Positions 1 through 9,469 of a stretch of DNA of 55,466 bases are shown piece after piece. This stretch comes from an uncultured Woeseiaceae bacterium (lineage in GTDB: Bacteria; Pseudomonadota; Gammaproteobacteria; Steroidobacterales; Woeseiaceae). Position numbers and translations under genes: made by a program. How positions within the stretch are numbered: the first letter of the stretch is position 1; every line of letters starts with the position of its first letter. The stretch covers positions 1-55,466 of the forward strand of contig CALZMQ010000023.1 of assembly GCA_945788625.1 (NCBI GenBank), given 5' to 3'. The notes under the pieces are model-generated. The model saw only the letters and a program-made list of their open reading frames with translations, was not told the DNA's origin and did not search any database.

Positions 1-1
1 G

Positions 2-190
2 TCGGTGAACATAAACGACGTCCTCCCGGTCACGCATTCGATCGCGGCATTCGATGCGATCCTCAACCGGGGGGCCGGACTCGGCGACATCCGATTCGAA
101 CTCGCCGCCATAACGGTTCTGTCCGTGGGATTCCTGACCGCGGGAACCTTGTGGTTCACGAAACGCCACATGTCGGCCGGACGTATGTAA
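2..190 (+). CDS. ABC-2 type transporter permease, C-terminal fragment cut by the window edge
   Basis: The last ~60 residues of a membrane protein enter from the left edge in an open frame. The segment LPVTHSIAAFDAILNRG followed by a hydrophobic helix and a basic tail (FTKRHMSAGRM) matches the usual end of ABC-2 family permeases: a 'lP-x-T-H-a-x-d-a' stretch, the last transmembrane helix, then a positively charged cytoplasmic end. Family role is ATP-driven export, with the ATPase encoded elsewhere. The real start lies outside the window, so the apparent GTG at 5 is internal. Substrate unknown. Confidence 0.6.
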   Translation, partial: SVNINDVLPVTHSIAAFDAILNRGAGLGDIRFELAAITVLSVGFLTAGTLWFTKRHMSAGRM

Positions 191-468
191 AGACCCAGGG
201 GTGGCGCCCAAACGGCGATGCTTGCGGGATTGCCGTAACTGTTTCGCAGGCATTCTGTCGATGCGTCCTTGCGTTTATTGGCGCGGCATCCAGGTCGTTG
301 AGTCGTCGCGAAAGGAGAACTGAAGACCAGGGTCGAACCGAGGTTCTCCAGCTTTCCAGGGGTGCCCACTTTGGTGCCCAAACCGGGATCACCTACCGTC
401 ACTCAAGGTTACCTACCGGGTAACGACATCGCCGCCATACCTGCTCGAAATACAGCTGCAATCCGCGA
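191..468. other. Intergenic stretch with one copy of dispersed repeat A
   Basis: No convincing gene. It lies between the permease tail and the 3' end of the minus-strand dehydrogenase, so transcription converges here. It holds the longest copy of repeat family A (about 325-410). No clear terminator hairpin with a T-run was seen. Confidence 0.5.
325..410 (+). repeat. Dispersed repeat A, copy 1
   Basis: Core GGGTCGAACCGAGGT at 330-344, followed by further stretches shared with copy 2 near 18307: a GGGTGCC block, a GGGATC/AGGATC block and CTACCGTCACT. The spacing is similar, so about 85 bp are related, not only the core. It sits in non-coding DNA. Confidence 0.6.
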
Positions 469-1791
469 CTACTTCACGCGCCAGATAACATCACCGACAT
501 CGTCGGCGATTAACAATGCACCGGTGCTGTCGATGGCCAGCCCGACCGGTCGTCCTCGCGCGTTGCCGTCGGCATCCAGGAACCCGCCAACGATCTCTTC
601 GGGCATGCCATCCGGTGCACTGTTCGTAAAGGGGATGTAAATGACTCGATAGCCGGAGCGGGGCTGACGGTTCCATGAGCCATGCTGGCTGACGAACAGC
701 CCGTTGCGCCATTTATCGGGCAGTGCGCTGTCGTACGAAAACTCGATATCGAGTGATGCCGTATGGCTGCCGACTGCATAATCCGGACTGCGCGCAAGCG
801 GATGGTCGTCGGGCCAACGCGGATCCAGTTTCGGTTGCGGGTGTGCGCCATAGTATGTGTATGGCCAGCCGAAGAAATCGCCCTCGCGAACCGAGGTGGC
901 ATAGTCGGGGACCAGGTCGCTGCCCAGTTCGTCGCGCTCATTGACGACTGTCCAGAGGGTGTCGGTCGAGGATTCCAGCGCCATGCCAACCGGGTTACGC
1001 AAGCCGTGCGCGAAACGCTCGAGCTTGCCGGTCTCGAGATCGAGACGATGGATAGCGGCGCGGTCCTCTTCGACTTCGGGCCCGCACTCGCCGGCATTGC
1101 TGTTAGAGCCCACTGTGACAAACAGGCTGCGCTCATCCGTGCTGGGCAGAATGTTTTTCGTCCAGTGGTGATTCTTACCGGACGGTAGCCTGGTGATCAC
1201 TTCGGGCGCCGTCGTTAGAGACGTCATGCCCGGCGTGTACGTGAATCGCAGCACGGCATCGGTGTTCGCGACGTACAGATCCTCCCCAATTAGTGCCATG
1301 CCGAAGGGCGAATGCAGGTTGTCTGCGAAATCGTGAGATTCGTCGGCGGCGCCGTTACCGTCATTATCACGATGTAGCGTAATGCGGTCTGCGCTTTCGG
1401 TTCTGGCGCCACCGTATTTCAGGACCACGCTTGCCGCGAAGTTTTTCATCTCGCTGCACAATCCGGAACTGGCCGGCGCGTTGCTTTCGGCGACCAGTAC
1501 GTCACCATTCGGCAAGACATACAGCCAGCGCGGATGATCCAGGCCGGTCACGAACGCGTTGATCTTCAAGCCACTCGCTGGCGACGGCATTTCGCCTGCC
1601 GACCAACCGACAGCTTTTGCAGGCCTCACCGTCGGTACCAAGCTTGATTGCGGCGCGACCAGTCGCGGCGTAGGCCCGTAGTCGCCCCCGTCAATGAGCA
1701 CCGACGGCGCAGGGAAAAGAAACTGCCACACGACCACGGCCAATAACGCCGCCACGACAACAAGGAGCCCGATCCATACTTTTCTCAACAT
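469..1791 (-). CDS. Sorbosone/glucose dehydrogenase-like beta-propeller protein, membrane-anchored or exported
   Basis: 440 residues. An N-terminal hydrophobic segment (VWIGLLVVVAALLAVVVWQF) is a signal peptide or anchor. The rest has hallmarks of the glucose/sorbosone dehydrogenase (GSDH) family: LDHPRWLYVLPNGDVLVAES near the start, SPFGMALIGEDLYVANTDAV, LRNPVGMALE, the long FGWPYTYYG region, FVSQHGSWNR and the C-terminal GRPVGLAIDSTGALLIADD. Family members are six-bladed propellers, often PQQ-dependent, oxidising aldose sugars or sorbosone in the periplasm. Substrate and cofactor cannot be read from the sequence. The gene stands alone, divergent from the AraC regulator at 1983, so the two may share a control region. 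Confidence 0.8.
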   Translation of the reverse strand: MLRKVWIGLLVVVAALLAVVVWQFLFPAPSVLIDGGDYGPTPRLVAPQSSLVPTVRPAKAVGWSAGEMPSPASGLKINAFVTGLDHPRWLYVLPNGDVLVAESNAPASSGLCSEMKNFAASVVLKYGGARTESADRITLHRDNDGNGAADESHDFADNLHSPFGMALIGEDLYVANTDAVLRFTYTPGMTSLTTAPEVITRLPSGKNHHWTKNILPSTDERSLFVTVGSNSNAGECGPEVEEDRAAIHRLDLETGKLERFAHGLRNPVGMALESSTDTLWTVVNERDELGSDLVPDYATSVREGDFFGWPYTYYGAHPQPKLDPRWPDDHPLARSPDYAVGSHTASLDIEFSYDSALPDKWRNGLFVSQHGSWNRQPRSGYRVIYIPFTNSAPDGMPEEIVGGFLDADGNARGRPVGLAIDSTGALLIADDVGDVIWRVK

Positions 1792-1982
1792 CTGTTTTTC
1801 ACGCCTGGACGGCCAGATTCAACCATTTCTACAGTATAGTGCGAGCTGGCGCAGCCAGCGATCCAATCCGCCCCTGGCCACCATTTTCGCCGACCCAAAA
1901 TAGACAGGTGCACGAAAAACAACGGCCCAGTCTGCATTTGCGTCAGTCTGCGGTTCGACCGATCTACGGTAGACTGTCAGCA

Positions 1983-3005
1983 ATGTCATTATCCGCGGTT
2001 CACATTGTTACGCTGCTAGTCATTGGCTTCTCTGTCTTTGCAGCGGCCATTTTGCTCCTCGCCTACTTGTTTTTTCTTGCGAACATGCAGAAAACCATCG
2101 TAGGCAAGTCAGCCTGTGCCGTATTGCTGCTGGCGCTGGCGGGCCTGCAGCTGTATCACTTCAGCTACCTGCTCTTCAGCGTAGGTGATCTGTTTGATCA
2201 TCGACCCTACGTGGTGCTGCTGCTGGCGACGCCGCCCGCGTTCTATTTTTTCAGCCGCGAAATTTTGCTACCCGATTCGACTTGGTCGCTGTGGCAGCTA
2301 CCGCATGTTATTCCGGTGCTGCTGGGCTTTTTCATGCCCGTCAACGTTGTCGCACCTGTCGCGCTCGCGATTGGCGCCGGCTACTCGATTTGGCTTGTAC
2401 GCGTCGTTTACGGAATGCGCCGTCACGTCGGACGATTTCGCTTCGAGATATTTTTCTTCGGCTTCTTCGCAGTCCTCGCTATCTTGGTGTTGGTGCTTTT
2501 TATTCTTGTGCCGTACGTCGATGCGTCGGTGTTCTACATCTCGTACGCGAATTTTACGGGCGTTGCATTGTTGCTGGTGGTCGCCGCATTGATCGTGTTC
2601 CCGGAGATGCTCGACGACATCACCGACGTTGCCCGAATCACCTACGCAAAAACCACGCTCAATGATGTCGATATCGACGCGAAAGTGCGTGACCTGGATC
2701 AAGCAATGTCGGCCGACAAGCTTTACCAGAATGAGAACCTGAATCTAAAGATGCTGGCCGAGGCCATTGGCCTGTCCGGGCATCAGATGTCCGAACTCAT
2801 CAATACTCGCTTCGGCGTTGGTTTTTCGCAATACGTGCGAGAACGACGGATAGCTGAGGCAAAGCGCTTGCTGAGTGAGGACAAGGAGGCCTCGATCCTG
2901 TCGATCAGTCTGGCGACGGGCTTTCGTTCGCAGTCGAATTTCTATGCCGCCTTTCGGGAGATTGCGGGCATGGCGCCCGGGGCCTATCGCGACACTCCTG
3001 ACTGA
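1983..3005 (+). CDS. Membrane-anchored AraC-family transcriptional regulator
   Basis: 340 residues from ATG 1983. The frame is open further upstream, but the upstream residues are Arg/Pro-rich and look non-coding. The N-terminal ~210 residues form six or seven hydrophobic helices (SLSAVHIVTLLVIGFSVFAA, later ILVLVLFILVPYV). The C-terminal ~100 residues are an AraC DNA-binding domain with two helix-turn-helix units: LNLKMLAEAIGLSGHQMSEL, then a second with ISLATGFRSQSNFYAAFRE. This architecture is known for sensors that couple a membrane signal directly to transcription. Targets may be the divergent dehydrogenase or the downstream membrane protein/desaturase pair. That is inference from position. 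Confidence 0.85.
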   Translation: MSLSAVHIVTLLVIGFSVFAAAILLLAYLFFLANMQKTIVGKSACAVLLLALAGLQLYHFSYLLFSVGDLFDHRPYVVLLLATPPAFYFFSREILLPDSTWSLWQLPHVIPVLLGFFMPVNVVAPVALAIGAGYSIWLVRVVYGMRRHVGRFRFEIFFFGFFAVLAILVLVLFILVPYVDASVFYISYANFTGVALLLVVAALIVFPEMLDDITDVARITYAKTTLNDVDIDAKVRDLDQAMSADKLYQNENLNLKMLAEAIGLSGHQMSELINTRFGVGFSQYVRERRIAEAKRLLSEDKEASILSISLATGFRSQSNFYAAFREIAGMAPGAYRDTPD

Positions 3006-3090
3006 TCATGTTCCTGAAAGATCAAACAGGAAGCCGGCACCGTTAGCCTGAGACTACGCTCCCAATAAGTACTGGAAACGGGAGTATCAG

Positions 3091-4056
3091 GTGACGAGAC
3101 GGGAGCGCTGGGATGAGTGGCTGGACGGCCTTCAGGACAGATACGGGCAAAAGCGCACTATTATGCTTGCAGTGCTGTTCATCGCCGGGCTTGCGTCGCT
3201 CACGATCCATCAACTCATTCGGTATGACCTGGACCACACCGCGTTGTTATACCTTGCCGTGCCCTACGGCGTTGCGGTATTGATCACGTTGCTGCGGCCT
3301 TATGGGCAGCATGGTAAATGGTGGCAGCGGTACGTCAGCCACTCGGTAACGGCGCTCGTCGTTTTTCTGGCCAGCTCCGCCGTGCTGTTCGAAGGATTCA
3401 TCTGCGTATTGTTCTTCATGCCGATTTACTTCTTCGGCGTCACGCTGGCGTTCATCGCAAGCTGGATTGCCGTCGCCAGGGACGCTCGCAGTAGCAAGAC
3501 GTATGCGACGGCCATTCCTCTGTTGGTCGCTCTTTTCTCGTTCGAAGGAACATCTGAAGTAACAACTTTTGATCGACACAACATGGCAACCGCGACTGCG
3601 ACAGTCTCTCTTTCTCCGGAAGAGTTACTGCAGAACCTTGCAACGCCATTCGAGCTACCGAGCAGTGACGACTGGATGCTGGGCCTTTTTCCGATGCCGC
3701 ATTCCATCGAGGCCGGTTCACTCGAAGTGGGTGACATTCATCGTGTGCATACGCGCTATCACCGTTGGTTTGTCACGAACACGCATGAAGGCGTGATCGA
3801 ATTGCGCATCGACTCGGTAACACCCGAGCGCATCACGCTCTCATTTGTTCGCGATACCAGCTTTTTCTCTTCTTATGTGACGCTGATCGGATCCGACATT
3901 CAGTTCGTGACCGACGAGAACGGCCTCACCCATGTTTCATTGACCGTCAGCTATGAGCGTCGGCTCGACCCAGCCTGGTATTTCCAGCCGGTTCAACAGT
4001 ACGCAATGCGAGCGATGGCGAACCATCTGATCGAGGAGGTAATTATCCGTGACTAA
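3091..4056 (+). CDS. Polytopic membrane protein with C-terminal SRPBCC-like region, unknown function
   Basis: 321 residues from GTG 3091, with GGGAG just upstream. Four hydrophobic segments fill residues ~24-165 (IMLAVLFIAGLASLTIHQL, LLYLAVPYGVAVLITLL, VTALVVFLASSAVLF, a fourth near IYFFGVTLAFIASWIAV). The C-terminal ~150 residues are soluble and beta-rich. They read like a START/SRPBCC ligand-binding fold (GVIELRIDSVTPERITLSF, LTHVSLTVSYERRLDPAWYF). I do not recognise a named family. It overlaps the desaturase gene by 8 bp, so the two are probably translated together, and a role with lipids is a reasonable guess. Confidence 0.6.
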   Translation: MTRRERWDEWLDGLQDRYGQKRTIMLAVLFIAGLASLTIHQLIRYDLDHTALLYLAVPYGVAVLITLLRPYGQHGKWWQRYVSHSVTALVVFLASSAVLFEGFICVLFFMPIYFFGVTLAFIASWIAVARDARSSKTYATAIPLLVALFSFEGTSEVTTFDRHNMATATATVSLSPEELLQNLATPFELPSSDDWMLGLFPMPHSIEAGSLEVGDIHRVHTRYHRWFVTNTHEGVIELRIDSVTPERITLSFVRDTSFFSSYVTLIGSDIQFVTDENGLTHVSLTVSYERRLDPAWYFQPVQQYAMRAMANHLIEEVIIRD

Positions 4057-4972
4057 AAAAATCAATGCCTATGCAAACCCAAGGATTGATCGACCTGAAG
4101 ATCGTGCCGATGCATTGCGGGGCACCGTCTACGCAGACCCCGTGAAGATCGTCTGGGTCGGTTCAATGTTTCTTCTCGGCACAATCGGCAGCGCGTTGAC
4201 GTTCTCGACAAGTGCGCTGGTGCTGTTCCTGGTCTCGACAGGAACGACACTGTGTCTCGGGCACTCGCTCGGGATGCATCGCCGCTTCATCCACCGCAGC
4301 TATAATTGTCCGAGCTGGATGGAATACCTGTTCGTACACTTTGGTGTGCTTGTGGGTCTGGCAGGGCCGTTCGGCATGTTGCGCACGCATGACCTGAGGG
4401 ACTGGGCGCAACGTCAACCCGAATGCCACAACTATTTTTCTCACAGCGAGTCCTGGTACCGAGATTTCTGGTGGCAGTTGTTCTGCTCGATTCGGCTCGA
4501 TTGTCCGCCGAAGATCGCGATCGAGCTAGAGATCGCCAATGATAGCGTGCATCAATTCATGGAAAAGAACTGGATGTTGCAACAGCTGCCGTGGGCGCTT
4601 GTATTTTTCGCAATCGGCGGCTGGGCCTGGGTGTTCTGGGGCATCTGCAGCCGCGTGAGTGTGTCGATCCTGGGTCATTGGCTTATCGGGCATTTTGCTC
4701 ACAACACCGGCCACCGCGACTGGCATGTCGACGGTGCGGCTGTGCAGGGTTTCAATGTACCGTTTGCCGCGCTATTGACCATGGGCGAGAGCTGGCATAA
4801 CAATCATCACGCGTACCCGGCTTCGGCCAGGCTCGGACTCGAGCCCGGACAGTGGGACCCCGGTTGGTGGGTTTTGCAGGCGCTTCAGCGGGCTGGCCTC
4901 GTTTCGGATCTCATCACGCCTGATGATCTCGCGGCACGGCCGGAACTCGTGCGATGCGTAAGTATTGCGTGA
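4049..4972 (+). CDS. Membrane fatty acid desaturase
   Basis: 307 residues from GTG 4049. Histidine clusters typical of membrane di-iron acyl desaturases are present: HSLGMHRRFIH early, HNYFSH in the middle and SWHNNHHAYP near the C-terminus (HxxHH type). Between them lie paired hydrophobic helices (SMFLLGTIGSALTFSTSALVLFL; ALVFFAIGGWAWVFWGI). Known members introduce a double bond into acyl-CoA or acyl-lipid chains in the inner membrane. The short overlap with the upstream SRPBCC-like membrane protein suggests a two-gene unit. Chain length and position specificity are unknown. Confidence 0.85.
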   Translation: MTKKINAYANPRIDRPEDRADALRGTVYADPVKIVWVGSMFLLGTIGSALTFSTSALVLFLVSTGTTLCLGHSLGMHRRFIHRSYNCPSWMEYLFVHFGVLVGLAGPFGMLRTHDLRDWAQRQPECHNYFSHSESWYRDFWWQLFCSIRLDCPPKIAIELEIANDSVHQFMEKNWMLQQLPWALVFFAIGGWAWVFWGICSRVSVSILGHWLIGHFAHNTGHRDWHVDGAAVQGFNVPFAALLTMGESWHNNHHAYPASARLGLEPGQWDPGWWVLQALQRAGLVSDLITPDDLAARPELVRCVSIA

Positions 4973-4977
4973 GTCAG

Positions 4978-4997
4978 CTGTGCATCGTCATGCACAG
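4978..4997 (+). terminator. Hairpin just after the desaturase gene, possible terminator
   Basis: A perfect inverted repeat TGTGCAT-CGTC-ATGCACA, extended by one more C-G pair, begins six bases after the desaturase stop. There is no following T-run, so it may be a 3'-end stabiliser or a Rho-dependent site instead of a classic intrinsic terminator. Confidence 0.35.
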
Positions 4998-5155
4998 TGA
5001 TGCAGACCAGGCAACGGACACCGCGGTAACTGGTTGATAAATAACAACAGAATCGACCACTTAGCGTTCTGAAAATCCGCGTGTCGGCGGCTCGGCGCCG
5101 CCCCCGCCCCCGCCCCTCGCCACCGATCACATACCCGCATGAGGGATTCTGCGGA

Positions 5156-5869
5156 TTGAGACGCCGCATCACCACATTGACTGTCCGGGACCTTACCAAG
5201 ATCTACCGCACCGGCGAGGTCGAGGTCCGCGCGCTGAGAGGCACAAATCTCGACCTCTACGAGGGCGAGCTTGTCGTCATACTGGGCCCGTCGGGGTCGG
5301 GCAAATCGACGCTCCTGAACATCATCGGCGGGTTGGATAGGGCCACCTCGGGCACTGTCCGTTTTCGCGACCACCAGCTCACCGGCGCCGATGAGTCGGA
5401 GCTGACGCGCTTCCGCCGCGACCACGTCGGCTTCGTCTTCCAGTTCTACAACCTGATACCCAGCCTCACGGCCGAGGAAAATGTCGCCCTGGTTACCGAG
5501 ATCGCAGAACGCCCGCTTGATCCGGCCAGGGCACTCGGCATTGTCGGTCTGGACGAGCGCCTGCATCATTTCCCGGCGCAGCTCTCCGGCGGCGAGCAGC
5601 AACGCGTCGCGATCGCCCGCGCGATCGCCAAGCAGCCGGAAATCCTGCTCTGCGACGAGCCTACCGGCGCCCTTGACAGCGAGACCGGCATCCTGGTGCT
5701 CGAGGCGATCGACCAGGTCAATCGCGAACTCGGCACCACCACGGCCGTCATCACCCACAACACGGTGATAGGCTCGATGGCCGATCGGGTGCTGCACGTT
5801 GCCGACGGCGTGGTCGCGGACATCGAGGAAAACGCCGAGCGTCGCCCGGCCGCGGAGCTGGCATGGTAA
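5156..5869 (+). CDS. ABC transporter ATPase, LolD/MacB type
   Basis: 237 residues from TTG 5156, preceded by GAGGGA at a suitable distance. The open frame runs back to 5081, but that part is an Arg/Pro run and is probably not translated. Walker A is GPSGSGKST, the Q-loop is in VFQFYNL, the signature is LSGGEQQR and Walker B is [12 protein letters not shown]. The EVEVRALRG opening and the TGALD after Walker B are typical of the LolD/MacB/FtsE branch, which powers FtsX-like permeases. It overlaps the permease gene by 7 bp and is followed by an HlyD adaptor. Together these suggest export or envelope handling of a lipid, peptide or small molecule. Confidence 0.85.
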   Translation: MRRRITTLTVRDLTKIYRTGEVEVRALRGTNLDLYEGELVVILGPSGSGKSTLLNIIGGLDRATSGTVRFRDHQLTGADESELTRFRRDHVGFVFQFYNLIPSLTAEENVALVTEIAERPLDPARALGIVGLDERLHHFPAQLSGGEQQRVAIARAIAKQPEILLCDEPTGALDSETGILVLEAIDQVNRELGTTTAVITHNTVIGSMADRVLHVADGVVADIEENAERRPAAELAW

Positions 5870-6837
5870 TGCGCGCAATGGACCGCAAAGTGATTCGCGA
5901 CCTCTGGCACCTGCGGGGCCAGGTGCTGGCCATCGGCACGGTCGTCGCGGCGGGCATCGCGGCACTCATAATGTCGTTGTCTACGCTCGAGGCGCTCGAC
6001 GAAACCACGGCGGCTTACTACGAGCGTTACCGCTTCGGCGATGTCTTTGCCTGGGTCAAGCGCGCGCCCGGCAGCGTCGAGCAACGCATTGCCGCGATCC
6101 CTGGAGTGCGCACTGCGCAGGTGCGGGTGTCGCGCTTCGCGATTGTCGATATCGAGGGCTTCGCCGAGCCCGTGATGGGCCAGTTCGTGTCCGTGCCCGC
6201 AGGGCGTCAGCCGGTCCTGAACCAGCTCGCGCTGCGCAGCGGCCGCCTGCCCGGGGACGACGGCGACAACGAGGTGGTGCTCAACGAACCGTTCGCGGAG
6301 GCCCACAACCTTGTAAGCGGCGACCAGATCGTCGCCGTGATCAACGGTCACCGTCGGGAGCTCCGCATCGTCGGGACCGCATTGTCGCCGGAGTTCGTTT
6401 ATGCCCTGGGCCCGGGTGCATTGATGCCGGACGACCGGCGCTTCGGCATCCTCTGGATGGATCACGAGACACTCGCAGCAGCCTACGATCTGAAAGGCGC
6501 CTTCAACAGCGTATCGCTCGATCTCGAGCGGGGCGCGAACACCGGGCAGGTGCTGCAGCAACTCGACCGCGTCCTGGAGCGCTACGGTGGCATCGGTGCG
6601 ACTGCCCGCGAGGACCAGCTCTCCAACTGGTTCGTCATGAACGAAATGGAACAGCTCAGGACCATATCGATGATTCTGCCGACGATATTCGTGGTCATCT
6701 CGGCGTTCCTCACCAACATGGTGCTTGGGCGCCTCGTCGCGACGGAACGCGGCCAGATCGGCCTGATGAAAGCATTCGGCTACTCGAGCACGGAGGTAGG
6801 CCTGCATTACGCCAAGTTCGTTATCGGCATCGTATGA
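5863..6837 (+). CDS. FtsX-like ABC permease, N-terminal part (split gene)
   Basis: 324 residues. TM1 ([21 protein letters not shown]) is followed by a ~230-residue MacB-type periplasmic region, then TM2 ([19 protein letters not shown]) and the conserved cytoplasmic loop [20 protein letters not shown]. The ORF stops right after the first residues of what should be TM3 (YAKFVIGIV). The rest of the permease continues in another frame from ATG 6834, overlapping as ATGA. Compared with intact two-module permeases (about 780-800 residues), roughly 20 residues of TM3 seem to be missing at the junction. Either a frameshifting deletion broke the gene or two half-proteins are made. I favour damage or a sequencing/assembly error. 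Confidence 0.6.
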   Translation: MVMRAMDRKVIRDLWHLRGQVLAIGTVVAAGIAALIMSLSTLEALDETTAAYYERYRFGDVFAWVKRAPGSVEQRIAAIPGVRTAQVRVSRFAIVDIEGFAEPVMGQFVSVPAGRQPVLNQLALRSGRLPGDDGDNEVVLNEPFAEAHNLVSGDQIVAVINGHRRELRIVGTALSPEFVYALGPGALMPDDRRFGILWMDHETLAAAYDLKGAFNSVSLDLERGANTGQVLQQLDRVLERYGGIGATAREDQLSNWFVMNEMEQLRTISMILPTIFVVISAFLTNMVLGRLVATERGQIGLMKAFGYSSTEVGLHYAKFVIGIV

Positions 6838-8186
6838 ACACCGAAATGTACACCAGCCTTTTCCGCTTCCCGATGCTCCTGTACCGGCCGAGCACCTCCG
6901 CCATCGTGATCGCCGTCAGTGTGAGCCTCGCATCGGCATTGCTGGGCTCGGTGGCCGCGGTGCGGCGAGCGGCGCGGTTGCCGCCGGCACAGGCCATGAA
7001 TCCACCGGCACCCGCAGTCTTTCGACGCTTGCGGCTGTGGGATACACATGCAGCCCGTTGGCTCGACCAGGGATCTCGCATAGTCGTGCGCAATATTCTG
7101 CGTTCGCCGATGCGTTCGGCGATGACGATATTCGGCGTTGCGGCAGCCGTCGGCCTGCTGGTGCTCGCCATGCAGTGGAACGATTCGCTGAACTACCTGG
7201 CACAGAGTTACTTCTTCAACGCGCAGCACCAGGACGCCACGATCGGCCTCGCCGAGCCGCAGTCCGATACGATCGTTCGTGACTTCGAGCACCTGCCCGG
7301 CGTGCTCGCCGCAGAGCCGATGCGCATCGTCGGTGCCGACCTGTCGGTTGGACCGCTTACGCACCGGGGCTCGCTCACCGGCCTGAAGAGTGATGCCTGG
7401 TTGCAGCCGATCTTCGACGACGCGACGGCGCGGGTCATGCCGGTGCCGCCCGAGGGCCTTGTGCTTGGCACGGTACTCGCCGACAAGCTCGGCGTATCGA
7501 TCGGTGACCGGGTCCAGCTCGAGATACTCGAGGGGCGCCGACCGGAAGTCGCCCTGCCGGTCGTCGGCCTGGTCGAGACCTATATCGCGACGCCGGCGTT
7601 CATACATATCGATGCACTGAATCGCATGCTGAAAGAACGGCCGAGTGCCGAGTACGTCAACCTCCTGATCGACAGCCGGCAAGAGGCAGCGTTCTACGCC
7701 AGGCTCAAGGAGCTGCCGATGGTCTCGGCCGTGATGTTGCGCCAGGCTGCGATAGACTCGTTCTACAAAACGATCGTCGAGCACATCATGGTCTTTATCA
7801 CCCTGTTCTCGAGCCTGGCGTGTGCGCTCGGTTTCGGCGTGGCTTACAACAGCGCCCGCATCGCGCTCTCGGAGCGTGGCCGCGAACTCGCGACGCTGCG
7901 TGTGCTCGGCTTCAGCCGCGGCGAGATCTCTTACATACTGCTTGGCGAGACCGGGCTGTTGATAGCCATCGCGCTGCCATTCGGTTGCCTGCTCGGCCGC
8001 GGCCTCTCGGGCCTCATGGCCGCATCGTTCAACACCGAGCTGTTCCGCGTGCCGCTCACGATCGAGCCCTCGACGTACGGGCTGTCCGTGATCATCGCGC
8101 TGGCGGCAACCCTGATATCGGCGCTGGTCGTGCGCCATCGCCTCGATCACCTCGACCTCGTCGAGGTCCTGAAAACCCGGGAGTGA
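6834..8186 (+). CDS. FtsX-like ABC permease, C-terminal part (split gene)
   Basis: 450 residues from ATG 6834. It opens with the tail of the first FtsX module (MYTSLFRFPMLLYRPST, then TM4 IVIAVSVSLASALLGSVAAV and a PPAQAMNPPAP linker). It then has a complete second module: TM at SAMTIFGVAAAVGLLVLAM, a periplasmic domain, and three C-terminal helices including GRELATLRVLGFSRGEISYI. It makes sense only together with the ORF at 5863, which supplies TM1-TM3. Its start codon overlaps the upstream stop (ATGA), so coupled translation of a two-polypeptide permease is possible. It ends 3 bp before the HlyD gene. Confidence 0.6.
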   Translation: MNTEMYTSLFRFPMLLYRPSTSAIVIAVSVSLASALLGSVAAVRRAARLPPAQAMNPPAPAVFRRLRLWDTHAARWLDQGSRIVVRNILRSPMRSAMTIFGVAAAVGLLVLAMQWNDSLNYLAQSYFFNAQHQDATIGLAEPQSDTIVRDFEHLPGVLAAEPMRIVGADLSVGPLTHRGSLTGLKSDAWLQPIFDDATARVMPVPPEGLVLGTVLADKLGVSIGDRVQLEILEGRRPEVALPVVGLVETYIATPAFIHIDALNRMLKERPSAEYVNLLIDSRQEAAFYARLKELPMVSAVMLRQAAIDSFYKTIVEHIMVFITLFSSLACALGFGVAYNSARIALSERGRELATLRVLGFSRGEISYILLGETGLLIAIALPFGCLLGRGLSGLMAASFNTELFRVPLTIEPSTYGLSVIIALAATLISALVVRHRLDHLDLVEVLKTRE

Positions 8187-8189
8187 ACC

Positions 8190-9395
8190 GTGACTGCGAA
8201 CGCTAAACGAATCGTGATCTGGGCCGCCATCGTCGGCATCATCGTGATCGCCCTGGCGTTGAGCTTCATGCCGAGGCCCGTCACGGTGGATCTCGTCGAC
8301 GTCCAACCGGGCTCGCTTGTCGTCACGCTGGACGAGGAGGGGGAGACGCGGGTGCACGATGTCTACACACTGTCGGCGCCGGTCGCCGGTCGGGTGCAGC
8401 GCATCGACAGGCACGTCGGTGATCCGGTCACGGCGAACGAGACCGTGCTTGCGCAGGTCGAACCGGGGGATCCGAGTTTTCTCGATCCGCGCAGCGAGGC
8501 GCAGGCACGTGCCGCGATCCAGGCCGCCGAGGCCGCGCGTGACCTGGCCGCGGCGGCGGTCAAAGATGCCGAGGCAGAGTACGAGTTCGCGCGTTCGGAA
8601 TACGCGCGCATGCAGGAGCTGATCGTGGAGGGCAGCGTCTCGAGGCGCGACCTCGACAGCGCGGAGCGCGATTTCAAGGCACGCCGCGCCGGCCTCGACA
8701 CGGCTCGCGCCGCACAGCAGGTCCGAAGCTACGAACTCGAACTCGCGCGGGCGCAACTCGTCTCACCGCTGCAGACACAGGCGAACCAGGGAGCCTGCGA
8801 ATGCATTCCGATAACCTCGCCGGTCAGCGGCCGAATCCTGAAGATCGCGGATCGTAGCGAGCGCATCGTTCGCGAGGGCGACATGCTGCTGCAAATCGGA
8901 GATCCGAGGGATCTCGAAATCGTCGTCGATTACCTGTCGATGGACGCGGTCAGGATCGAAGCCGGTCAGCGGGTCATTATCGACAACTGGGGCGGTGCAG
9001 AGCCGCTCAATGGCCGGGTACGGCGCGTTGAGCCGTTCGGCTTCCTCAAGGTCTCGGCGCTCGGCATCGAGGAACAGCGTGTCAATGTGATTATCGATTT
9101 CGCGAGTGACGAAGGCTGGGAGCGGCTCGGCCACGGCTACCAGGTCGAATCGAGAGTCGTGCTGCTGGACGCCGAGGATGTCCTGACCGTGCCGTTGACG
9201 GCGTTGTTCAGAGACGGCGAAAACTGGGCGCTGTTCGTCGAGGAGAATGGTCGCGCGGGGCTTCGACAAGTGAAGGTGGGGCAGCGTAATGGCGTCATCG
9301 CCGAGATCCGCGACGGTCTGAAGGCCGGAGAAAGCGTGGTCGCGCACCCGAGTGACCGGGTGATCAATGGCGTCAGGATCGCAAGCCGGGATTAG
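8190..9395 (+). CDS. HlyD/MacA-type periplasmic adaptor protein
   Basis: 401 residues from GTG 8190, with GGGAG upstream. One N-terminal helix (IVIWAAIVGIIVIALALSF) anchors it in the inner membrane. The sequence then follows the adaptor plan: first half-lipoyl segment (LSAPVAGRVQRIDRHVGDPV), a helical hairpin of ~100 Ala/Glu/Arg-rich residues (AQARAAIQAAEAARDLAAAA), second half-lipoyl segment (ITSPVSGRILKIADRSERIV) and C-terminal beta domains. Such proteins link an inner-membrane transporter to an outer-membrane channel. Its partner here is the split FtsX permease. No TolC-like gene is in the window. Confidence 0.85.
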   Translation: MTANAKRIVIWAAIVGIIVIALALSFMPRPVTVDLVDVQPGSLVVTLDEEGETRVHDVYTLSAPVAGRVQRIDRHVGDPVTANETVLAQVEPGDPSFLDPRSEAQARAAIQAAEAARDLAAAAVKDAEAEYEFARSEYARMQELIVEGSVSRRDLDSAERDFKARRAGLDTARAAQQVRSYELELARAQLVSPLQTQANQGACECIPITSPVSGRILKIADRSERIVREGDMLLQIGDPRDLEIVVDYLSMDAVRIEAGQRVIIDNWGGAEPLNGRVRRVEPFGFLKVSALGIEEQRVNVIIDFASDEGWERLGHGYQVESRVVLLDAEDVLTVPLTALFRDGENWALFVEENGRAGLRQVKVGQRNGVIAEIRDGLKAGESVVAHPSDRVINGVRIASRD

Positions 9396-9407
9396 TTCTG
9401 GAGCGAC

Positions 9408-9413
9408 TATAAT
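9408..9413 (+). promoter_or_regulatory. Candidate -10 element upstream of the lipoprotein gene
   Basis: A perfect TATAAT lies 57 bp before ATG 9470 and just after the stop of the HlyD gene. No good -35 hexamer is visible at the right spacing, so this is weak support for independent transcription of the lipoprotein. Confidence 0.3.
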
Positions 9414-9469
9414 CATAATTGCGACCGGTGCACGGGCCCGGCGCGACGCGCCTGATATACGATCTACCC

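Noticed and set aside
330..344. Repeat A core as a tRNA T-arm (GGTCGAACC)
   Set aside because: The flanks do not form the T-stem or the rest of a cloverleaf.
5799..6833. Upstream half of the long 795-codon open frame
   Set aside because: It is an Arg/Pro-rich shadow of the ATPase and permease genes. Only the part from 6834 is protein-like.
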